From NCBI RefSeq assembly GCF_002941025.1, contig NZ_PTJS01000001.1, positions 3,162,001 through 3,226,000 of the forward strand: a DNA stretch of 64,000 nucleotides, in the 5' to 3' direction. This DNA comes from Streptomyces sp. QL37 (GTDB lineage: Bacteria; Actinomycetota; Actinomycetes; Streptomycetales; Streptomycetaceae). Made by a program: the position numbers and the translations under genes. Below the pieces are notes generated by a model. It saw nothing but the letters and a program-made list of their open reading frames with translations, was not told the DNA's origin and made no database searches. Of the stretch, positions 15,892-25,795 are shown in pieces; the first letter of the stretch is position 1, and the number at the start of each line of letters is the position of its first letter.

Positions 15892-18800
15892 TTGAAGCAC
15901 CCCAATGTGACGGACAGTTCGGGCGAGACCTCCGTCATCCGGACGATCATCGATCAGTCGGCGCGCGTACTGGAGACGTACCGCGTCGATCCGGGGCTGA
16001 TCCTGGAGCACGCCAACGGCGAACGGCGCATCACTCAAGGCGGTTACGGGGACCGCCAGTTGTTCGAACTCGTCCAGAATGCCGCAGATGAGATCGCGCA
16101 CGCCCCGGGCGGGAAGGTGCACGTGGTTCTCACGAATACACACCTGTACTGCGCGAACGAGGGTAAGGAGGTCACGGCGGAAGGCGCCGAGACAATTCTC
16201 CGAATGAGCGTCTCGAAGAAGCGCGGAGGGCAGATCGGTCGATTCGGAGTCGGCGTGAAATCTGTCCTCGCCGTCACCGACGCTCCTCAATTCTTTAGCA
16301 CCTCAGGAGCATTCGGCTTCGACCGGACATGGTCGTACGAGGAGATCCGGAAGGCCTGGGGCGACCCGGGCGGCGACGATTTCGAGGCCCCTGTCCTTCG
16401 TATGGCCCGCCCGCTGGACGCCCCGGAGGAGCGCGCTGCAGATCCCGTCCTCGACGAGCTGCTCGGCTGGGCCACGACCGTGGTGCGACTCCCCCTTCTG
16501 CCCGGAGCGGCCGATCGGCTCGGGCACGACATCCACACGGTCGCCGGCGGCCACGAGGTGCAGCGGGAGTTCCCGGCGCGCTTCCAGTTGTTCTCCCACC
16601 ACGTGGGCGCGGTGGTCCTGGAGGACCGTCGGGCCATGCCGAAAATCCGGCGCGAGATCACGGTCGAGCACGAGGGCGTGCTGCACACGATCCACGAAGC
16701 TCGGACGGGCAAGCCGGAATCCCACGCCACCTGGAAGGTCTTCACCCACGCCCACCGACCTACCGAACGGGCGCGAGCCAGCGCGGGCGAAATGCACGAT
16801 CGGGGGACGATCGACGTCTCGTGGGCCGTTCCCGAGTACACCGGCGACGCGGTTCTCACCGTCCCCAGGGGCCGGGGAGAGTTCTGGTCGTTCTTCCCGA
16901 CCAAGTACCCGATGACCTTGGCCGGCATCCTCAACGGAGCCTGGAAGACGAATGAGGACAGGCAGAACCTCCTTGACTCCAGTCCGTTCAACGAAGAGAT
17001 CATCCAGGTCGCCGCGAAGCTGGTCGTCGAATCGCTGCCGCAGCTGGCACCGGCAGAGGACCCCGGTGCCTATCTCCCTCTTCTGCCCGGCCGGACCAGG
17101 GAGTCGGAAACCCTCAACTGGGCCGACAAGTACCTCACCGAGCAGATCTGGAAGCTGACCGCGCAGCTTCCCTCGCTTCCCGACCAGGACGGTGTCCTGA
17201 GGGTTCCCCGCGAGCTGCGCGTCCATCCCGCACCGGTGGATAAGGCACCGCTCAAGCTCGATTGGCTCCGGATGTGGAACGCCTACCCCGGGCGTCCTGC
17301 GGACTGGGTACATCCCTCCGTGGAGGCCGCCGAGTTCCGCCCCGGCAAGGTAGCGCACGTTCTCGAACAGACGAGGCAGGGCCGCGCGACCGTCCGGGAG
17401 TGGCTGGAAGCCCTGGTCACCGACGGCACGGCCGAAGCTTCGGCCGTGGCGATCCGCATCCTCGCCGCGATGGTCCGCGAAGGGTCGCCCTTTGCGGAGG
17501 AGGCCCGAGCAGCCCGCATCGTGTTGACCGAGGAGAGCGGGCTGGTGCCCGCCGTGGTGGGCAAGGTCTTCCGCAGGGCCGTCCAGGACGGACTACGGGA
17601 CGGCACGACGTACGTGGACCCCGCCCTGTCGGAGGACGAGTCGCTCATCAGCGATCTCAATGCCGTCGGCATTCGTGAGGCGAATTCTCGAGGGCGTTTC
17701 ATCGGCGTCCTGGAGCAGGGCTTCACCGGCTACGGGCCCCAGGACTGGGCACGGTTCTGGGAACTGTTCCACAGCGCGGGCGGCAGCCAGGTGAGCGGCG
17801 AGGTGATCGCCCGCGTCCCCGAGCCGATGGCGACACTGTACGTACGCACGGTGGACGGACGCTTCCACCGTATGCGGGACTGCCTCCTCCCCGGCGCCGT
17901 GGTGCCCGCCGACGGCAGCCGGGACCGCTCCGTCGCGGTGGACCTGGACTTCCACTCCGACGACCGAATGGTTTTCCACGAGTTCGGGCTGCGCGCGACA
18001 CCCACCGTGGGGCACCGCCCTTCGTCGGACGAAGCTTGGTTCGCCGAATACGCGACGGCGATCTACGACAGTTACTGCCGCACCTTGAGCAGCAACGCGG
18101 CACGCCCGTCCTTCAACAGGCTCAAGCTGGAAGGGTCCCCCATCGGCGGGCCGTTGCATCTCCTGGAGCTCCTGTCGGACGAGGGTCGGGCAGCCTTCGT
18201 AAAGGCGCTGCCCGACGGAAGCGTCATCGACACCTGGACCATGCAGTTCGGCGCCCAGTTGTCCACGCGCAAGTCCATCCATTCCCCTTTGCGTTGGATG
18301 CTCGGACGATCCGGCCGGGTCCCGACCTCGCAGGGCATCGTCCCGGTCTCCGAGGCGGTGGGTCCGCAACTGCACGCGTACGCCGATGTTCTCCCGGTCG
18401 CCGACATCAGCGCCGAGAAGGCCCGCAAGCTGCACCTGCCGACGATCGTGGACGAGGTCCCGGCGAAACAGTGGGACAGCCTGCTAGAACAACTTGGCAC
18501 CAGCGAGGACGACACCTTCGTGGGTCGTACGTACGTGATGCTCACCCGGTTGGAGGTCGACTTTCCCGAAGGGGTACTCACCCGCTGCCGGATCGGATCG
18601 GACTGGTCCACGCAGGAGGACGACAAGATCGCAGTCGCGGCGTCCGAAGCGGAGTACCGCGCGCTGCGCGCGGAGCAGATTCCCGCTCTGTTGGCCGGTA
18701 CTCCCGAGGACGCGGCTCTGCTCGTCAAGGCCTGGGGCATGTTGCGCTATGCCGACGTCATCAGCCGGGAGACGCGCCACGTAGGCGTCGGTGAGCCGAC

Positions 18801-20664
18801 ACTTCTGCACGACGAGTTCCCCACGCTTCGCCAGCGAATCGGAAACGCGGTCAACACCTACCGGCTGCAGCGCTGCTCCGAGTTGGAGGAAGTGACCCGG
18901 ACCCCCCAGGGGGCGACTCCCCACCCTCTCAAGAGCGCGCTCCAGGGCAACACCGTACTCGTCCTGGAACCCAAGGACCGGCTCGCCGCCCTCATGGCTG
19001 TCGATCGGGAGCTGCGCTGGGGACTGAAAGAGGCGGGGTGCCGGGCGGTTCTCGAAGCCCAGGAGCGGCAGGAAGCAGATCAACAGCTCCAGGCAGCCCT
19101 GCGGCAGGTCCGGGAAGCGGAGAGCGTCGAGGAGAAGCTGGAACTACTCATCGGCGAGAGCGCCCTGCGGGCCGGTCTGCCGCCGGGGCTGCTGGAGAGC
19201 GAGCGTGCCGAGCTGGGAGATGTCGAACCGTCGGCCCGCCGGATCGCACGGATGGCATACAACGCCCATGGTGATGGCGTACTGCAGATGCACACCCGCG
19301 ATCTGCAGGCCGCGTATCCCAGCCACGCACCGTCGAGCTTCACCGGCTCCTCGCCTGCGGTGAAGTTCGTCTCCGAGTTCGGCTTCCCCGATTCCTTCGC
19401 CGGCACCAGGACGCCGTCGCTGCCGCCCAGGGTCGAGGTTTCAGGCCCCACCGAGTTCCCACGCCTGCACGACTACCAGGAACGGCTCGCGGCGAAGGTC
19501 TTCGCGATGCTCGATCGGTTCGCACCGCAGCGCGGGATGCTGTCGCTGCCCACCGGCGCGGGCAAGACCCGGGTGGCGGCGGAGGCCGTGATTCGCTGGG
19601 TCAAGTCTGTGGGAGAACTGAACGGGCCCATCCTCTGGATCGCCCAGACGGAAGAACTCTGCGAACAGGCGGTCCAGAGCTGGAGCTTCGTGTGGTCGAA
19701 GGTCGGGGCGGAGAGCTCTCTCACGATCAGCAGGCTGTGGACCACCAACGAGACGGGCCCGGTGAGCGACCGCCCGCACCTCGTGGTCGCGACGGACGCG
19801 AAGCTCCGCAACTGCCTCGACACCGAGAGCTACGCCTGGCTCCGACAGGCGAGTCTGGTCATCGTCGATGAAGCGCATGTCGCCATCTCGCCCCAGTACA
19901 CGCAGATCCTCGAGCAACTCGGCCTGACCTCACGGGAGACACGCCGTCATCTGCTGGGCCTCACCGCGACTCCCTTCCGCAACACCAACGACGAGGAGAC
20001 CCGGCGTCTGGTCCAACGTTTTGGTGCGCAGCGTCTCGACGACGGCGTCTTCCCGTCCGGTGACGCCTATGGGGAGCTGCAGGAGCTGGGCATGCTGGCC
20101 AAGGTCGATCACCGGGAGCTGCTGGGCGGCACCATCGAGCTGACCCACGACGAGAAGGAGCGGGCAGACCAGATGAGCCTGTTGTCGAAGGCCGCCGAGC
20201 AGCGTCTCGCCGACGACCACGACCGCAACAGGCGCATCCTGGAGGAAATCGCCGAGATGCCCGCCGACTGGCCCGTCCTGGTCTTCGCCACGTCCGTGGC
20301 GCATGCCAAGTTCCTCGCCGCGAAGCTCAAGGACCGAGGCATCACCGCCGCTTCGGTGGACTCGGCCACCTCCACGGGTGAGCGTAGGAAGAGCATCGAC
20401 GACTTCCGCCGCGGTCGCGTTCGCGTTCTCACGAACTACGGTGTTCTGACGCAAGGGTTCGACGCACCGGCCACTCGGGCTGTCGTCGTCGCGCGGCCCA
20501 CGTACAGCCCGAACGTCTACCAACAGATGATCGGTCGAGGTCTGCGCGGTCCCGGCAACGGAGGCAAGGAGACCTGTCTGATCCTCAATGTCCGCGACAA
20601 CATCACCAACTACGGCAAGGCACTCGCCTTCACGCAGTTCGAGCACCTGTGGAGGGCCAAGTGA
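15892..20664 (+). CDS. GHKL ATPase-SF2 helicase fusion (sacsin-like N-terminus, DEAH helicase C-terminus)
   Basis: This ~1590-aa protein begins with a sacsin/HSP90-like GHKL module: N-box LFELVQNAADE (57-67), a degenerate G1 YCANEGKEV (about 86-94) and G2 IGRFGVGVKSVLAV (115-128). About 950 residues of unassigned sequence follow, then a complete SF2 helicase: Walker A LPTGAGKTRVAA (about 1218-1229), DEAH box VIVDEAH (about 1322), motif III LTATPFR, and motif VI QQMIGRGLRGPG near the end. GHKL-helicase fusions occur in several defence loci. The frame has no ATG at the conserved start; TTG at 15892 fits best, and the true start is uncertain. Its stop overlaps the next gene's GTG. Confidence 0.9.
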   Translation: MKHPNVTDSSGETSVIRTIIDQSARVLETYRVDPGLILEHANGERRITQGGYGDRQLFELVQNAADEIAHAPGGKVHVVLTNTHLYCANEGKEVTAEGAETILRMSVSKKRGGQIGRFGVGVKSVLAVTDAPQFFSTSGAFGFDRTWSYEEIRKAWGDPGGDDFEAPVLRMARPLDAPEERAADPVLDELLGWATTVVRLPLLPGAADRLGHDIHTVAGGHEVQREFPARFQLFSHHVGAVVLEDRRAMPKIRREITVEHEGVLHTIHEARTGKPESHATWKVFTHAHRPTERARASAGEMHDRGTIDVSWAVPEYTGDAVLTVPRGRGEFWSFFPTKYPMTLAGILNGAWKTNEDRQNLLDSSPFNEEIIQVAAKLVVESLPQLAPAEDPGAYLPLLPGRTRESETLNWADKYLTEQIWKLTAQLPSLPDQDGVLRVPRELRVHPAPVDKAPLKLDWLRMWNAYPGRPADWVHPSVEAAEFRPGKVAHVLEQTRQGRATVREWLEALVTDGTAEASAVAIRILAAMVREGSPFAEEARAARIVLTEESGLVPAVVGKVFRRAVQDGLRDGTTYVDPALSEDESLISDLNAVGIREANSRGRFIGVLEQGFTGYGPQDWARFWELFHSAGGSQVSGEVIARVPEPMATLYVRTVDGRFHRMRDCLLPGAVVPADGSRDRSVAVDLDFHSDDRMVFHEFGLRATPTVGHRPSSDEAWFAEYATAIYDSYCRTLSSNAARPSFNRLKLEGSPIGGPLHLLELLSDEGRAAFVKALPDGSVIDTWTMQFGAQLSTRKSIHSPLRWMLGRSGRVPTSQGIVPVSEAVGPQLHAYADVLPVADISAEKARKLHLPTIVDEVPAKQWDSLLEQLGTSEDDTFVGRTYVMLTRLEVDFPEGVLTRCRIGSDWSTQEDDKIAVAASEAEYRALRAEQIPALLAGTPEDAALLVKAWGMLRYADVISRETRHVGVGEPTLLHDEFPTLRQRIGNAVNTYRLQRCSELEEVTRTPQGATPHPLKSALQGNTVLVLEPKDRLAALMAVDRELRWGLKEAGCRAVLEAQERQEADQQLQAALRQVREAESVEEKLELLIGESALRAGLPPGLLESERAELGDVEPSARRIARMAYNAHGDGVLQMHTRDLQAAYPSHAPSSFTGSSPAVKFVSEFGFPDSFAGTRTPSLPPRVEVSGPTEFPRLHDYQERLAAKVFAMLDRFAPQRGMLSLPTGAGKTRVAAEAVIRWVKSVGELNGPILWIAQTEELCEQAVQSWSFVWSKVGAESSLTISRLWTTNETGPVSDRPHLVVATDAKLRNCLDTESYAWLRQASLVIVDEAHVAISPQYTQILEQLGLTSRETRRHLLGLTATPFRNTNDEETRRLVQRFGAQRLDDGVFPSGDAYGELQELGMLAKVDHRELLGGTIELTHDEKERADQMSLLSKAAEQRLADDHDRNRRILEEIAEMPADWPVLVFATSVAHAKFLAAKLKDRGITAASVDSATSTGERRKSIDDFRRGRVRVLTNYGVLTQGFDAPATRAVVVARPTYSPNVYQQMIGRGLRGPGNGGKETCLILNVRDNITNYGKALAFTQFEHLWRAK

Positions 20665-22574
20665 CCGACGCGTACCACGACAACCCGCACCTGACCGAGG
20701 AACAGCGTGCCGTCGTCGAACAGCCGTGGGACGCCCGCCTGCTGGTCACCGCCGGTGCGGGCGCGGGCAAGACGCACACCTTGGTACGTCGGCTCGACGC
20801 ACTGATGGGGCACGAGGACGACGCGCTGGAGGCGGGCGAGATCCTGGTGCTCAGCTTCTCGCGCGCGGCAGTCCGCGAGCTGCGCGAGCGCATCGCGGTG
20901 CACGCCCGGGAGGCACGTCGGGTCAGGGTGCAGACCTTCGACTCCTGGGCCTATTCGGTGCTGCGAGGCGAGCAGCCCGACCGGGACTGGGGCGTACTGC
21001 GCTTCGACGAGCGGATCAGGGAGACGACCGAGGCCATCCTTCGGGGTGCGGTCGAGGAGAGCGAACAGGGTGCCCCGGCCCACGTGGTGATCGACGAGGT
21101 CCAGGACCTGGTGGGTGATCGTCGAGACATGGTGGAGACGCTGCTGGACCGTTTCCAGGACAACTGCGGCTTCACGGTGGTGGGGGACGGCGCCCAGGCC
21201 ATCTTCGGCTTTCAGGTCTCCGACGAGGACGCCCGTGCGGCAGAGACCAACTACTTCTTCGACTGGCTCCGGGCCTCCTACCCGGACGACCTGGTGGAGC
21301 TGCACCTCACCACCAACTTCCGGGCCCGGACCGAGGAGGCCCGCACCGCGCTCGCCCTCGGCACAGCGCTCAAGAGGCTGCCGTCGGAGCCCGCCGAGTC
21401 CGACGCGGCGGGCGAGAAATTCCATCGACAGCTGACCGACCTCTTGCGTGCGTGCTCCGATTTCGGTCCACTGGAGGCCCAGTACACCGTCGAGTCACTC
21501 CGGGCCTATCCGGGCACCTGCGCCATTCTGTGCAGGGACAACCGCCAAGCCCTGGTGCTGTCCGAGAGACTGTTCTCCCTCGATGTACCGCACCGGGTCC
21601 AGCGCGCGTTGCAGGACAAGCCTGTCCCGGCCTGGGTCAGTTCCGTCCTGCGGGACACCGGCGCCACCACGTTGAACGAGGAACGCTTCCAGGAACTGCT
21701 CGCGGCCGGCCCGACAGCACACGTCGGCGATCGCGCGAGGATCTGGCGCTCCCTCCGGGGATCCGCCCGCGCACCCCGGGGGCTGATGGACGTCTCTGCT
21801 GTACGGCGTCTGGTCGCGGAGGGCCGCTTCCCGGACGACCTTGCGGCGGTGGAACCCGCGAATCTGGTGATCTCGACGGTGCATCGCGCCAAGGGGCTCG
21901 AATTCGATCGGGTGATAGTGGTCGAGCCCCCCACCACGGCGGAGCTGCGCAAGCAGCACAGCCACGTCGACCCCGCGGCGGAGGCTCGCTCACTGTATGT
22001 CGCCATGACCCGCGCCCGGGACGATCTCTTCCGTATCGCGGCGCCGGACACATCACTTGTGCGCCGGGACAGAGTGACCGAGCGGTGGTACCTGGGTGGG
22101 TGGAAGTCGTACATCCGCGACGGCATCGTGGCCTCCGGGCAGGACGTGTGTCGGGAGCACCCGCCCGGTACGGACGGCTTCGTCGACGATGCGGCCGCAG
22201 TGCAGGACTATCTGGCGTCGTCGGTCTCCCTCGGCGACGGCTTGACGCTTCGACTCCAGCACGAGATGCCCTTGGCCGCCGACCAGAGCCCTCCGTACAC
22301 GGTCTTCCACGGGGACCGGCCGATCTCCGTCGTCTCCGAGCGGTTCCGCAGGGACCTCCACACCTCCCTGAAGATCAACAAGACGTGGGAGATCAACTGG
22401 CCGGTCGAGATCACGGGCTTCCGGGTCGATTGTCTGGAGAGCGTCGCGGGTAGTGCCGCCTCCGGCGCCCGCGCCGGGTTGGGCGACCATGGCATCTGGA
22501 TGGTGCCCCGTATGTCAGGACTCGGGCGCTACAGGCGCACCGGAAGGACCACGCAGGAAGGCGTCGCCGGATGA
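20661..22574 (+). CDS. UvrD/Rep-like SF1 helicase
   Basis: This 637-aa SF1 helicase starts at a GTG overlapping the previous stop (GTGA), with GGAGGG 5 nt upstream. Motifs are Q-motif LTEEQRAVVE (11-20), Walker A AGAGAGKTHT (31-40), Walker B VVIDEVQDL (about 145), motif III GDGAQAIFGF, motif V STVHRAKGLEFDRVIVVEP (about 410-428) and motif VI LYVAMTRARDDL (about 450). The C-terminal ~180 residues are specific to this protein and lack a visible nuclease site. Unlike housekeeping UvrD or PcrA it is short (about 640 rather than 720-800 aa) and translationally coupled between two defence helicases. It probably unwinds or clears DNA for the same complex. Confidence 0.9.
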   Translation: MTDAYHDNPHLTEEQRAVVEQPWDARLLVTAGAGAGKTHTLVRRLDALMGHEDDALEAGEILVLSFSRAAVRELRERIAVHAREARRVRVQTFDSWAYSVLRGEQPDRDWGVLRFDERIRETTEAILRGAVEESEQGAPAHVVIDEVQDLVGDRRDMVETLLDRFQDNCGFTVVGDGAQAIFGFQVSDEDARAAETNYFFDWLRASYPDDLVELHLTTNFRARTEEARTALALGTALKRLPSEPAESDAAGEKFHRQLTDLLRACSDFGPLEAQYTVESLRAYPGTCAILCRDNRQALVLSERLFSLDVPHRVQRALQDKPVPAWVSSVLRDTGATTLNEERFQELLAAGPTAHVGDRARIWRSLRGSARAPRGLMDVSAVRRLVAEGRFPDDLAAVEPANLVISTVHRAKGLEFDRVIVVEPPTTAELRKQHSHVDPAAEARSLYVAMTRARDDLFRIAAPDTSLVRRDRVTERWYLGGWKSYIRDGIVASGQDVCREHPPGTDGFVDDAAAVQDYLASSVSLGDGLTLRLQHEMPLAADQSPPYTVFHGDRPISVVSERFRRDLHTSLKINKTWEINWPVEITGFRVDCLESVAGSAASGARAGLGDHGIWMVPRMSGLGRYRRTGRTTQEGVAG

Positions 22575-25500
22575 CGGACGGGACCAGCATGCACGCGGCT
22601 CACTACGCACTACGGGATGGGCTCGTCGAGCAGCTCCGCAGGGACCTGCTCGGTCCCGGCTCCGCCGACGAGATCCTGACCCAGGACCCACCGATCACCA
22701 CCTACCCGATGGGAGTGCTGTTCCCGAGGCCGTCAGACCCCGAATCCGAGCGGGTGCTCCAGGAGGACGCGGCCGAGAACGAAGGGCTCGATGAGACTCC
22801 GGTCATGCGGAGGGGCAGAGACATCGAGGAACCTCCGGCCGATCTTGCCGCCGCCCAGGCCGGCGACCGGCGACCGTCTTCCATGGGACTGACGTTCGCC
22901 GTGGACCCGAAGGTCGCCCCCCGGCTCATCGTGCGCACCGAGGCTGCGGCCTACGACCCTGTCGACGTCGACGGGCGCCCGGTGGCCGCCGAGAGGGCCC
23001 AGGCGAGGACGGTGTCCGAGCAGAGGGAGCATTGGCGTCGGAGGGAGCTGACCATCCGCCCGGTGATCGTCGACGTCACCGTTCCCCGGCGCCATCGACT
23101 GGCCGATCTGCACGAGGGGGCAGCGTTGGACGTCATCGTCCGCCCCGAAGCTTCGTCGAGCGGGACAGTCACCGTGACGGTCACGTTGATCAACACACAA
23201 CGAGTCGGAAAGTACGCTCTGCAGGACGCCTTCTGCCTCTACCAGCCCCGCGTGACCGTCACCACCGAATCCGCCGCAGCGGGGATCGTGGATCGCCCTT
23301 CCGAACGCAGAGGACTGGACCAGGAGGTCGCGACGAGCCGGCTGCTGCACCGCCACGCGCCGACCTTCGCAGTGGGGCACGGATGCTCGGCGGCCTGGGA
23401 CTGGACTCCTCCGCCTGTCGGCGAACCGAACATCGAGCGTGCGCAGATCGCCGCCGTGCGGACCGAGTTCGTGCCGTCACACGAGGTGCTGCTGACCGAT
23501 TCCAACCCCGACATCGACGACTCGGCCCTGACGATGGAGGGTCTGGCGACGCGTCCCGAGAGCGAGGTCCTGTCGGCACTCAACGACCTGATGGCCGGGT
23601 ACGCAGAGTGGATCGACGGCAAGGAGGCGGAAGCGAAAAACTTCCGGGGCACGCAGCACGAGGCACCTGCACGGACACAGATCGAGCACTGCAGAACGGC
23701 TCTGGCTCGCATGCGTCGAGGCATCAGGGTCCTGGGCACGGACACGGAGGCGATGCGGGCGTTCCGTCTCGCCAACCGTGCGATGGCCCAGCAGCGGGGC
23801 CGTAGCGAGTGGGTCAAGAACGGCCGGCAGGGCAAACCGGACACGGCTGCGGGCAGGTGGCGTCCGTTCCAGATCTCCTTCATGCTCCTCTGCATCGAAG
23901 GAATCGTGGATCCAAAACACGACGATCGTCGCATCGCCGACCTCCTTTGGTTCCCTACCGGCGGCGGCAAGACCGAGGCATACCTCGGTCTGATCGCCTT
24001 CACGACCTTCCTGCGACGCATGCGCCTCATGGAGCGGGGCGGGGGCGTAACGGTCCTGATGCGCTACACCCTGAGGCTGCTCACCCTGCAGCAGTTCGAG
24101 CGTGCTGCATCCCTCATCTGCGCCATGGAACGCATCCGACTCGGCGACGAGCAGACGCTGGGGACGGAATCCATCTCGATCGGCATGTGGGTGGGCCAGT
24201 CCGCCACACCCAACAAGCTGTCGGTCGCCGAGGAGAGCCTCGTGGAGCTCCGGAAGGAGAAGGAGCTCCAGGAGAGGAACCCGGTCCAACTGCACGCGTG
24301 CCCCTGGTGCGGCACCCGCATCGACGCGTACCAGTACGAGGTCGACGAGGAGGCGAAGCGGATGTACGTCCGTTGCCCCGACACGTGGTGCGACTTCCGC
24401 GACGGACTGCCGGTTCATCTGATCGACGAAGCCGTCTACGACGCACGCCCCACACTGGTGATCGCCACCGTCGACAAGTTCGCCGCGATGCCTTGGCGCG
24501 AGCAGACCGCCGCGCTGTTCAACCGTGATCGTGAGGACGGTACCCCGCCTCCCGAGTTGATCGTCCAGGACGAGCTCCACCTCATCTCGGGCCCGCTCGG
24601 AACACTGACCGGCCTGTACGAGACGGCGGTGGACCTGCTCGCGAAGGAGCCGAAGATCATTGCATCGACCGCCACGATCCGTCGGGCGTCGGAGCAGGGC
24701 ACCAAACTCTTCGCGCGCGATGTCTCCCAGTTCCCGCCGGCGGGCATCGACGCCAGGGACTCGTGGTTCGCGGTCGAGACACCCAGGGAACGCAAGGCCA
24801 GTCGGCAGTACATCGGCCTGCTCACCCCGAGCACGAGTCAGTCCACGCTCCTCATCCGTACCTACGCCGACCTCCTCCATCGAGCGGCACAGGGCGGGGA
24901 CGGTGACCAGGTCCGTGACGCCTACTGGACGCTCGTGGGGTACTTCAACAGCCTCAGGCTGTTGGCCGCGGCGGAACTGCAGGTCCACGACGACGTCGAC
25001 GCGCATCTCGGCTATCTGGCCGACCGTGACGGCGGCGTACGCCGAAAGATTCTGGAGCAGACGGAGTTGACAAGCCGAGCCAATTCCAGCGAGGTGCCGA
25101 AGCGCCTCAAGCAGGTGGAGCAGCGGCTGGGACACCCCGACGTAGTGGACGTCCTTCTCGCGACGAACATGATCTCGGTCGGGGTCGATGTGGACCGACT
25201 CGGTCTGATGGCCGTCATGGGCCAACCGCAGACCACGGCCGAGTACATCCAGGCCACCAGCCGGGTGGGCCGCCGCCATCCCGGTCTGGTGGCCGTGATG
25301 CTCAACTCGAACAGGTCCAGGGACCGATCGCACTACGAGAGCTTCCAACACTTCCACTCCGCGCTGTATCGCGAGGTGGAGTCGACCAGTGTGACCCCGT
25401 TCTCCTCCCGTTCCCGCGAGCGGGGGCTCCACGCGATCGTCGTCGCACTCGCCCGGATCATGATCCCCGCGGCCCGTCCGAACGACGGGGCGGGACGGAT

Positions 25501-25795
25501 CGACGAGTTTCGGAACGAACTGGACCGGATCGTCCGGTCCACGCTGCTGGCCCGGGTCGAGAAGGTCGACAAGGACGAGTACGAGGCCACGGCCGACGCC
25601 TACGACGAGTTCGTCGAGTGGTGGTCGGAGGAGGCCGAGCGTTCGGGTGAACTGCTCTACGAGCCCAAGCGGGGCCGGAAGGCACCCTCGTTGCTGTGCG
25701 GATTCGACGACTCCGAGCCGGAGGCTTGGCCCACCCTGTGGAGTCTGCGCGATGTGGACGCCGAGTCCGCTCTCTTCATGGAGGCAACCCGATGA
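22571..25795 (+). CDS. drmA: DrmA-like DISARM helicase
   Basis: This 1074-aa SF2 helicase has the hallmarks of DISARM DrmA: Walker A LWFPTGGGKTEAYLGL (about 458-473), DExH-like IVQDELHLISGPLGTLTG (about 663-680), an inserted Cys4 zinc ribbon CPWC...CPDTWC (about 577-606) and a C-terminal lobe with MISVGVDVDRLGLMAVMGQP...YIQATSRVGRRHPGL (about 870-910). In DISARM, DrmA forms a complex with DrmB that binds phage DNA. The start overlaps the uvrD-like stop (ATGA) and the stop overlaps drmB the same way. The 450-residue N-terminal region is typical in length. Assignment to DrmA by eye is strong; the system as a whole is not canonical DISARM. Confidence 0.9.
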   Translation: MTDGTSMHAAHYALRDGLVEQLRRDLLGPGSADEILTQDPPITTYPMGVLFPRPSDPESERVLQEDAAENEGLDETPVMRRGRDIEEPPADLAAAQAGDRRPSSMGLTFAVDPKVAPRLIVRTEAAAYDPVDVDGRPVAAERAQARTVSEQREHWRRRELTIRPVIVDVTVPRRHRLADLHEGAALDVIVRPEASSSGTVTVTVTLINTQRVGKYALQDAFCLYQPRVTVTTESAAAGIVDRPSERRGLDQEVATSRLLHRHAPTFAVGHGCSAAWDWTPPPVGEPNIERAQIAAVRTEFVPSHEVLLTDSNPDIDDSALTMEGLATRPESEVLSALNDLMAGYAEWIDGKEAEAKNFRGTQHEAPARTQIEHCRTALARMRRGIRVLGTDTEAMRAFRLANRAMAQQRGRSEWVKNGRQGKPDTAAGRWRPFQISFMLLCIEGIVDPKHDDRRIADLLWFPTGGGKTEAYLGLIAFTTFLRRMRLMERGGGVTVLMRYTLRLLTLQQFERAASLICAMERIRLGDEQTLGTESISIGMWVGQSATPNKLSVAEESLVELRKEKELQERNPVQLHACPWCGTRIDAYQYEVDEEAKRMYVRCPDTWCDFRDGLPVHLIDEAVYDARPTLVIATVDKFAAMPWREQTAALFNRDREDGTPPPELIVQDELHLISGPLGTLTGLYETAVDLLAKEPKIIASTATIRRASEQGTKLFARDVSQFPPAGIDARDSWFAVETPRERKASRQYIGLLTPSTSQSTLLIRTYADLLHRAAQGGDGDQVRDAYWTLVGYFNSLRLLAAAELQVHDDVDAHLGYLADRDGGVRRKILEQTELTSRANSSEVPKRLKQVEQRLGHPDVVDVLLATNMISVGVDVDRLGLMAVMGQPQTTAEYIQATSRVGRRHPGLVAVMLNSNRSRDRSHYESFQHFHSALYREVESTSVTPFSSRSRERGLHAIVVALARIMIPAARPNDGAGRIDEFRNELDRIVRSTLLARVEKVDKDEYEATADAYDEFVEWWSEEAERSGELLYEPKRGRKAPSLLCGFDDSEPEAWPTLWSLRDVDAESALFMEATR

